64,000 nucleotides of DNA from Blasia pusilla (taxonomy: Eukaryota; Marchantiophyta; Marchantiopsida; Blasiales): NCBI GenBank assembly GCA_050084515.1, contig CM114272.1, positions 49,848,001 to 49,912,000 of the forward strand, given 5' to 3'. Below the pieces are notes generated by a model. The model did not search any database. It saw only the letters and a list, made by a program, of their open reading frames with translations, and was not told the DNA's origin. This document shows positions 56,959 through 64,000 of this stretch, piece by piece; the stretch's first letter is position 1, and each line of letters opens with the position of its first letter. A program made the position numbers and the translations under genes.

Positions 56959-58282
56959 TGTGGGCGATTATTCAGACAAGTAAAAAATTCATGGGCTTGG
57001 AAGTTTAAACTTACTCGTTCGCGGACTCCACTCCCTGCTCGTGCGTTACCATCCAAGTCCTTTGCAGCAATGTCCACTTGTAGGTTCACCATCAGGAGGT
57101 GCAATTCGCCAACATCGAATGTAGCACATACGTCTGAATAAACCACAATACTTAAAAGTTCGGTTCAAAATAAGATGATAACCCTACGGGGGAGCCAATC
57201 AAACAACAGCGGATCTGGACCTATACGCCCTAAACCACTTTCATACGGTATGTCGATGGCGTTCCGACTCACCGAATTCTAATACATCTTGCTTCTTTGA
57301 ATGCCCTGCGCCCTCTAGTGACCTCCAAAAATCCCAAAAATTGCATGCCCGCACTGCCTCAAACACAGAACCACCTTATAAAATCACTTCACATTCCTTG
57401 AGTGTTGCCCTCAAAGTGCACGACTTTGATGACTAAATCGCCATAGAATCGATCTACATGCCAGTGCGCGAGCAACCCTAAACAAAAATCCCCGTGCCCT
57501 CTAGAGACCGCCTTTTGGGTTGCACAAATGCCTCAATCGGCTGCTCTCATCGCCTCGTACACGAAACAACCTTATAAAATCGACGCAGATTCCCTCGAAG
57601 TCCTGACTCCTAAATCGCCATCGATTCTGGCAGTGTGTGAGTCAAAGAAGCCACAAACGCGACGAAAAAAGAATAATGTCCACATTTTTCGTCATTTTTG
57701 CCAAAGCGCGAGGAAAACAACAAGGAAACCTAGGGGCTACCAACGCCATGAACACGAGAATTTTTTTTTCGAAAAGTGCAAGGATAGTTGAAACAACGAA
57801 AACATGGAGACGTCCACCTCGAGCAATTCATTGGTCATTCATTGCGTGAATGGCGCGTGGAAGCGGACGGGTGCGAGCGCGCATCGACGCCCATAGCTGG
57901 CGCCATGGCATTCTGGCATGGTATGCCATGGACTCATGGGCATGCATCATCCCAGACATGTCCATGGGTATATTCATCATACATTGCCATGGGCATGTAT
58001 TTCCATGCCCATGTACATGGTAATCATGGCCTAATCATGTGTGGCCATGGATATGCCATGATCCCGCGATGTCGCTACCGTCCGCCATACCGGTAAGAAA
58101 TGTCCGTGGATATCTTTTTGCGCATTGTGCAGATTGCGGGTCTCGTCGCCACTGGCCCGGGTCCGAGAGGGCGATAGTAGTACGTGTTCAACATTTAATG
58201 TCAGGGTTGTGTTTCCTATCCCTTGCGGTTAAAACTGACTAGTGATTGAGTCCAATTAGGACCCGGGATACCATTTTCCCTA
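56959..58282. other. No gene recognised; diverged duplication and CATGG-rich cluster
   Basis: Segments near 57304-57420 and 57494-57610 share ...GCCCTCTAG.GACC..C..., GCCTCAA.C... and ACC(A)CCTTATAAAATC, so they are probably an old tandem duplication. A CATGG-rich stretch is at about 57900-58065. Confidence 0.4.
57900..58065 (+). repeat. CATGG/CCATG-rich cluster
   Basis: More than a dozen CATGG, CCATG or GCATG words within 165 bases, including several GCCATGG palindromes. It could be a decayed simple repeat. Confidence 0.7.
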
Positions 58283-58441
58283 AGGGCCCGATTCCATGGG
58301 CCAAAATTTTTCTAAAACAAATAACGGATAAAAGAAATCCGACGGTGTCTATTATTTTGAATTTTGTCCACAACCGGCTGCCTTTCGCCGGATCTTGGAG
58401 TGGCGCGCGACCCAAGCCAGCAGCCCATGGAATCGGGCCCT
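58283..58441. mobile_element. MITE-like element with perfect 19-bp terminal inverted repeats
   Basis: AGGGCCCGATTCCATGGGC (58283-58301) and its exact reverse complement (58423-58441) bound 159 bases. There is no ORF. The GGGCCCGxTT-type ends resemble non-autonomous hAT- or Mutator-related elements. No clear target-site duplication is visible (TTTCCCTA versus GATTAAAC). Confidence 0.75.
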
Positions 58442-59032
58442 GATTAAACTCTACCGCATACGCCTAACTGCGTGAAGAGAGGCACTTGGTTGCGCTTACT
58501 GCATCCCCAGGTCCCCCAGTCGCATCACGCGAACTCGACCGCGTGGGTGAAACTGCGTGAAGATGCGCGGATGCAGTGAAACGTCGGAAGCGCTTACTGT
58601 GCACACAATTCAGGAATCGCACTATTGAGAGGTGGACCGCGTGTGGAGAGCAGTTGGGCTTAGTTGTTTGTGTGTACTGCATGCGCAGTTCAGCTCCGGG
58701 AGGGTGAGTGACTCCTAGTCCTGTCGCGATTCCAGCGCTGCATCCATCTACTCCAGAGTGAGCCGAGGGAGACAACGGACGATCGTTGCCGCGGATGTCT
58801 TCGGTCGAGCCCCGTGAGGTCGTAGAATTGCCGTCTCTGAAGGGATCTGCGGACGAAGCAAGCGAGAGAGAGAGATTGGACGGCCCTTTCTTCTCCTTCT
58901 CGATTAGAGATTAGCTTTCTTGTGTTGTGTGGATTTCGTGTGAGCAAGAAGCTGAGGAAGGTGGGAGGAGGGGTGAGACGGTGAGGGAAGAAGACGAGGA
59001 AGGGGAATTAGGTTTCGCTGGGGATTGGCACC
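58442..59032 (+). promoter_or_regulatory. Upstream region of the MPP alpha gene
   Basis: Likely promoter and 5' leader. A GA-rich tract (AGCGAGAGAGAGAGATTGG) is at about 58859-58878. The start ATG at 59033 has A at -3 (CACCATG). Confidence 0.5.
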
Positions 59033-60577
59033 ATGTTGCGATCCAGCTTGAGGCGGGGCCGCCTTGCGTCGTTGGTGAGGTTGCAAAAGCAGCAGCAGCG
59101 GGAGATCGGAACGAGCCAAATTCAGCGTCTGGGAGTTCCAGCGTTAGCCAGCGCGAAGACGCCGCGAAAGAGCGGAATCCTGTCGTGGTTCGCAGGAGAT
59201 GAAACCAACTCGGACGTCCCACCGTTGTATGAGGCGCTCCCCAACGTCAGACTTCCAGCCCATCTGCCCGACAAGGTAATCCCCTCCCCAACTAAGATCA
59301 CCACCCTTCCCAATGGGATCAAAATTGCCTCGGAGGATACCGCGGGTCCTTGTGCAACCATCGGAGTGTACATCGACTCTGGTTCAATCTACGAGAGTTC
59401 CCTGAATTTTGGAGTGACGCATTTGCTCGAACGCATGGCATTCAAGAGTACTGCCAATCGGAGTCACTTCAGGCTTGTTCGTGAGGTGGAGGCCATTGGT
59501 GGCAATATTCTTGCCAACGCATCGAGGGAGCAGATGGCTTACACAGGCGACACGATCAAGACATACATGCCTGAAATGGTCGAGCTTTTGATCGATAGTG
59601 TACGAAATCCTCTCTTTTTGGACTGGGAAGTGAAGGAGCAGCTTCAGAAGGTGAAGGCGGAGATCGCCGAGGTAGCAAACAACCCCCAGAGTGTGTTGCT
59701 AGAAGCTCTGCATTCAGCTGGATACAACGGTGCGTTAGGTCATCCCCTGCTGGCTCCTGAATCCGCTCTCTCGAGGCTGGATGGTCAGACTGTTGCGGAG
59801 TTTGTTGCTGAGAACTACACAGCTCCCCGGATTGTGTTAGCAGCATCAGGAGTTGATCATGAAGAGCTTTTATCGATCGCTGAGCCATTGCTCTCAGATA
59901 TGGCAGCAGTCCCTACTTCCTCGCCACCTAAGACAGAGTACGTCGGAGGAGACTGGAGGCAAGCAGCCGATTCTCCAAGAACCCACATTGCGATTGCTTT
60001 CGAGGTGCCCGGGGGTTGGAGGAACGAGAAGGACACATACGCATTGACGGTCTTGCAGACACTTTTGGGAGGAGGAGGCTCCTTCTCAGCAGGTGGACCT
60101 GGTAAAGGCATGTATTCTCGTCTCTACTCTCGCGTTTTGAACAAATATGAGGAGGTGCAATCCTTCACAGCCTTCAACAGCGTGTACAACGACACGGGCC
60201 TCTTTGGAATCCATGCAACTTCCTCTTCCGAGTTTGTGCCATCTTTGGTGGACATTGCCACCAAGGAAATGATGATGGTTGCCACCCCTGGATCCGTAAC
60301 CGAGGTGGAGCTGAACCGAGCAAAGAACTCGACGATCTCAGCCGTCTTGATGAACCTGGAGTCTCGAGTGGTGGTGACTGAAGACATTGGGCGACAGATT
60401 CTTACCTATGGACACCGAAAGCCCCTCAATGAGTTTATCGAGGCAGTGCAGTCCTTGACTTTGCGAGATATCACATCTATTTCACAGAAACTTCTTGGCA
60501 CCCCGCTAACAATGGCTTCCTGGGGTGATGTCATTCATGTCCCACGTTTTGACCATGTCGCTAGCAGATTCCAATAG
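59033..60577 (+). CDS. MPPA: Mitochondrial processing peptidase alpha subunit
   Basis: 514 residues, close to the usual length of plant MPP alpha. An Arg-rich N-terminus (MLRSSLRRGRLASLVRL) looks like a mitochondrial presequence. The peptidase M16 fold starts around residue 87 (TTLPNGIKIASE). GVTHLLERMAFKST shows the alpha-type decay of the HxxEH zinc site to HxxER, so catalysis belongs to the beta subunit. The Gly-rich substrate-binding loop GGGGSFSAGGPGKGM, characteristic of alpha subunits, lies at about residues 344-358, and the C-terminus has ILTYGHRKPLNEF. With the beta subunit it removes presequences from imported proteins; in plants the pair belongs to the cytochrome bc1 complex in the inner membrane. 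The whole coding region is one exon. Confidence 0.95.
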   Translation: MLRSSLRRGRLASLVRLQKQQQREIGTSQIQRLGVPALASAKTPRKSGILSWFAGDETNSDVPPLYEALPNVRLPAHLPDKVIPSPTKITTLPNGIKIASEDTAGPCATIGVYIDSGSIYESSLNFGVTHLLERMAFKSTANRSHFRLVREVEAIGGNILANASREQMAYTGDTIKTYMPEMVELLIDSVRNPLFLDWEVKEQLQKVKAEIAEVANNPQSVLLEALHSAGYNGALGHPLLAPESALSRLDGQTVAEFVAENYTAPRIVLAASGVDHEELLSIAEPLLSDMAAVPTSSPPKTEYVGGDWRQAADSPRTHIAIAFEVPGGWRNEKDTYALTVLQTLLGGGGSFSAGGPGKGMYSRLYSRVLNKYEEVQSFTAFNSVYNDTGLFGIHATSSSEFVPSLVDIATKEMMMVATPGSVTEVELNRAKNSTISAVLMNLESRVVVTEDIGRQILTYGHRKPLNEFIEAVQSLTLRDITSISQKLLGTPLTMASWGDVIHVPRFDHVASRFQ

Positions 60578-61092
60578 ATGGATGGTGCTCGGAGTTTTTT
60601 GAAAATTCAAACCCATTTCCGGGATTCAAGAGGAACAAATTGGATCACGACTTAGGCATGGTATCTTGGAACTAAGTCACGAGAAGGAATGTGAAGTTAA
60701 TTGAGGGGAAAAAGAATATAGGTATGAACTCATGCTATTGAAGTATGATTCATGAGCTACCAAAGAGTTCGTCCTTCTCAGAGGAAAATGAGAGTCCCTG
60801 AAATCTTTATATTGTTCCTAGAGTAATGCAGTGGACAATGAAATAAGATGCTCGAGCTTGTTGTAAGTAAGTCAACAATGCCTTGCCTTCGTGCATGTTG
60901 TAATGAATTGATTAATCTGAGTTCCTGGCATGGGATTCATGTTGAGGAACATGAAGTCTGGCTTAGAATCCCTGCCTCTTCTCTCTTTCTGGGGTTTATG
61001 GCCGTGAAACAAAGTAGAAATTCAGAAGGATTGCCCAGTCTTTCCGTCCAATCATGTGAAGAGTATGTTTTAATGGTGACGGTCCTAATAAA
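60578..61092 (+). terminator. Probable 3' UTR and poly(A) signal of MPP alpha
   Basis: AATAAA at 61087-61092 is the clearest polyadenylation signal downstream. The 60848-61099 open frame inside has no domain and is probably chance. Confidence 0.4.
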
Positions 61093-62816
61093 GTGCTGAC
61101 GTTTTTACTTCTCTGAGAATAACTGTGAACCTCTCTTCCTTTTGTGGACCTCGAGAACATTATGGCCTTTTTAAACTTGAGGAGCAGACACCAGGTCTGC
61201 TGAGATAAAGGAAATATGATGCAATTCTTTCTAGGTTAACTCATGTGGTCAGGATTTACTTGAATCAGGTTGTCTGCTATCTCTTGACTGTCTAAGAAAA
61301 TGTAGGTGCCATAAAGATTCTCAGAAAAGAGGTGAGAAGTGGAACAGAAAACTCTCTTTGGTGGAGTGTGAGGGAAACTTATTGTGATCAAGTTTGGCCT
61401 CAGTTCTGCATCTTCTGGTTTGGAACAAGGTCTGATTCAGTCATAATTTCCAGCTGGTGAAAGTCCAATGCACGTCACCAGTGCGAGGGCTTGTAGTGAA
61501 GGAACCGATGGATGCAGACCTGCATCCATCCATGCTCAGAGTGTCGTCTCTGAGCATAACATGAACTTCAATCAGGTACAACTTAGAAGTCGCATGGGTG
61601 CCAAAGCAGATCCAGTTGATCTACGACTTGTCTGGATGAACGCAGGATATGTTTCTGTTCTGGATTTATGGCTTCCAAGGGAGACGCCAACACCAAGGGC
61701 AGAGCAGATGGATAGGATAGTGGATTGACGGCTGACTTGGTACAAGGCTGATGCAGAGTTTCATACAAAGAGGCAGCGATACAATGTCTTTCTGTTGTGA
61801 CTTCGTGGTGAAGACAGCTTTTCGCATGAATGGAATTGGTAAAGCTCTTGAATGACCGGATCAAGATAATGCTCCATCGAAACCTTGCACAAGAGTTAGT
61901 GTGACCCTGCCACCTAAGCCAAGACCTGATCTAATCGTGCCCAATTACCCACATATCAGAACGCACGGGCACTATGGGATGCCTCCGGATGATAAGAGAA
62001 TCAATCCGGAGGCGTCCCTGTTTGAAGAGTTGATCGGGCTCCCAACAGAGTTCCATTTGTAAGCTCCCAACAGAGTTCCATTTGTAAGATCCCACCCACA
62101 CATACGAGTACTCGTACAAGTAGACCAACGGCAAAATGATTGTGACTTGTCGTAGTCTTTCCATTGCATGGAATATAGATTCGCGGGGACAGGGGAAGGT
62201 ATTAAAGAGCAGGCGAGGGGACAAAGGATATCGTACCAATCGGTGACGGTACCCATGACGGACGATTGTCAATTCCACACGGTTGGAACTTCAAACATGA
62301 GGAACTGCAGCTAGGCAGTACTAACGAAAAGTGATTAGAGTGGGTATACCAAACTAGACCTCCTAGACTTTAGCATTGGACATCCGTCAGTGTAACGTGT
62401 CATTGCGTATACCGTCCCTGGCCCAATGATGCCTCAAATTAAATGAATATGAATAATCAATTCTGACCTATTATCATTGTATATAAAAGCAATTGTTCAA
62501 ATAATTGGAAAGAGTGCAAATGGTACGTCACGAAATCCATCTGACCAGAGGCTTCTATTTCCTACTACAGTTTCTGTAAGTCTGGTGGACATTGATTCCG
62601 AGTAACCGGGCATACTTTCCACAATCCCCGTACTAAATCACAAGAAGGGAGAACAGCTACAAGCAGGCAACAGTCCAGGTCACTGCACTGCACAACATTT
62701 GGGCATTTGGAGTTCTGCAGTGAGCACCGAGGAACAAACTTGCAGGCAAATCAAAAAGGAGACAAACATCGTGTGCATCAATTCAGTGCACATATAGAGA
62801 ATTGCGCCATTGTACT
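61093..62816. other. No gene recognised; hairpin pair and short tandem repeat
   Basis: Contains the two consecutive perfect inverted repeats at 61507-61557 and a 25-bp unit (GCTCCCAACAGAGTTCCATT...) repeated twice at about 62038-62087. The right end should hold the 3' UTR of the minus-strand Lys-rich gene. Confidence 0.4.
61507..61557. repeat. Two adjacent perfect inverted repeats
   Basis: GATGGATGCAG-AC-CTGCATCCATC (61507-61530), then one base, then ATGCTCAGAG-TGTCGT-CTCTGAGCAT (61532-61557). Confidence 0.9.
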
Positions 62817-63977
62817 TTAGCTCTTTATATCCTTCTTCTCTGTCAGCTCTTCAGACTCGGATCTGGTTACTGCTTTACTTACGTCTCTCTTCTCTTTATC
62901 ATCAGAGTGCTTGAGAACTGAACTCCTACCTTTTCTTTCGGCTTCCCTTTCCCTACTCTCCTCTGAATTTCTCGTGTTTTCTGTCTTTTCTCTCTTGTCA
63001 TCAGAGTTCTTTGCAGTAACCTTCCTTTCCTTCTTGTCCTCTGTCACCTTCTTGTCATCAAGACTTTTGGGACCCTCATTTCTGTCTTTCTTCTCCTCTG
63101 TGGCTCTGGATCCGTTGAGTTTCTCGTTTTTTTCATCTGAGCTCTTGGGCATTGACTTCTTCTCTTTCTTCTCCTCTACTGCAAAACTTTTGGTGGCCTC
63201 TTTCCTGTCTGACAATCTGACTCCATCCTTCCTCTCTTTCTTTTCACCTGAACCTTTCAACCCATTCCTCTTGTTGAATTTTTCTGTAGGAACTCTCAGA
63301 ACTTCATCTAGGACCTTGGACCCATCTTTTTGTTTCCTCTCCTTGTCCCTCTTCTCATCTGAAGACTTAACCTTCTTCTCTTCGCTGGTGCGAGATTTGT
63401 CCTTCCTTTCTCGTCTGTCTTCTGTGAATTTAGACCCATCCTTCTTGTCTCCTTTCTCCTCTGTAGCACGTTGAACAATTCTCTTCTCTCGTTTATCATC
63501 TGAGACTTTAGAGCCTTCCTTCTTATCCCTCATTTCCTCTTCTGCTCGGGAAGCATCCCTCTTATGCTTTTTCTCCTCCGGCTCAACCTTTGCTCCAATT
63601 TTTGGCCCATCATACATCGACAAAAAGAAGTTGCTCTGGTTCTTCTGCAAGAACCTGCATGAGTGAAAACTTCTTATCATGAGAATTAAAAACTTCTGTT
63701 TGCCATGGAGAATCAAGGGTCTACACATTACAACAGCACATTCAAAACATGCCTACCCATCACACCATCACCTGCTTCTGTTGTACTGAAATATTATCAA
63801 GCTGAATATTGGCTGATCTACAACACTCAACAAGCTGAGAGTCTACTCTTTTCTACCAATTGTTGTAGGAGCTCTAAACAAGAACATTTCAGTACTACAC
63901 CAAACTTGCAGTCCAGAAACGTACTTCAGAAAATCCATCAGCCTTTGTTGTAGCTGTGTAAGTGTCTCTTCTTCCAT
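62817..63977 (-). CDS. Lys/Glu/Asp/Ser-rich repetitive protein, two exons
   Basis: Proposed exon 1 is 63977-63925 (MEEETLTQLQQRLMDFL plus two bases), with A at -3 and G at +4. The intron 63924-63655 has a GTACGT donor and a TCATGCAG acceptor. Exon 2 is 63654-62817. The join gives DFLKFLQKNQSNFFLSMYDG and 296 residues in all. After residue ~40 the protein is almost wholly charged, with degenerate ~15-25-residue units such as SDDKREK, SDEKRDKERK, SEEKK and TEDKKERK. Such sequence is typically disordered or long single helix and may be nuclear. I do not recognise the family. Transcription could start upstream of the window edge, so earlier exons cannot be excluded. Confidence 0.6.
63655..63924 (-). 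other. Predicted intron of the Lys-rich gene
   Basis: A 270-base GT-AG intron. The donor GTACGT and acceptor ATGCAG keep the reading frame between the short N-terminal exon and the repetitive exon. Confidence 0.55.
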
Positions 63978-64000
63978 ATTTGTGTACACCAAAAGCTCCG

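Noticed and set aside
60848-61099. 83-codon ORF after MPP alpha
   Set aside because: It lies before the AATAAA signal in the probable 3' UTR, has no domain, and a composition consistent with chance.
62911-63474. Plus-strand Ser/Phe/Leu-rich ORF of 187 codons
   Set aside because: It is the antisense shadow of the Lys/Glu/Asp-rich protein on the minus strand.

Overview
The window looks like nuclear DNA of a land plant, probably not a seed plant (the lineage is inference). Supporting this are a clear plant-type mitochondrial processing peptidase alpha gene (59033-60577), plant telomere-type TTTAGGG repeats (35986-36008), a CACTA-type transposon end, and a 5S-rRNA-like block of the kind plant retroelements carry. 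Three host-type genes or gene pieces are recognised with reasonable confidence, one secreted repeat protein is new to me, and more than half of the window is transposon sequence.

Layout. 1-2365: 3' remnant and a small pol scrap of Ty3/gypsy family B (+). 2366-4972: degenerate CACTA-like DNA. 4973-13141: 5'-truncated gypsy family A copy (+). 13845-15960: decayed non-LTR element (-). 15961-18560: no gene recognised. 18609-20293: secreted tandem-repeat protein (+). 20294-24300: no clear gene, several local duplications. 24310-34822: family B debris followed by a nearly full-length family B copy (-), with LTRs at 25168-25649 and 34307-34822. 36273-37595: single-exon gene below a telo-box. 39577-41080: second non-LTR copy (-). 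41090-44505: second CACTA-like block. 44611-46715: family B gag-protease piece (+). 47179-56953: complete-length family A copy (-), flanked by the target duplication AAGAT. 58283-58441: small inverted-repeat element. 59033-60577: MPP alpha. 62817-63977: two-exon Lys-rich protein (-).

Most notable system. Both gypsy families have the order gag, retropepsin-like protease, C5-cytosine DNA methyltransferase of DNMT3-like motif order, reverse transcriptase, RNase H, integrase, C-terminal PHD finger. One polyprotein would therefore carry a DNA-methylation writer and a chromatin-reader module beside the usual retrotransposition enzymes. The family A copy at 47179-56953 keeps methyltransferase motifs I, IV, VI and VIII and all eight PHD zinc ligands; other parts carry frameshifts and stops, so every copy here is at least partly broken. 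Both families also share an odd arrangement in which a ~100-bp block flanks the 3' LTR but is absent from the 5' LTR.
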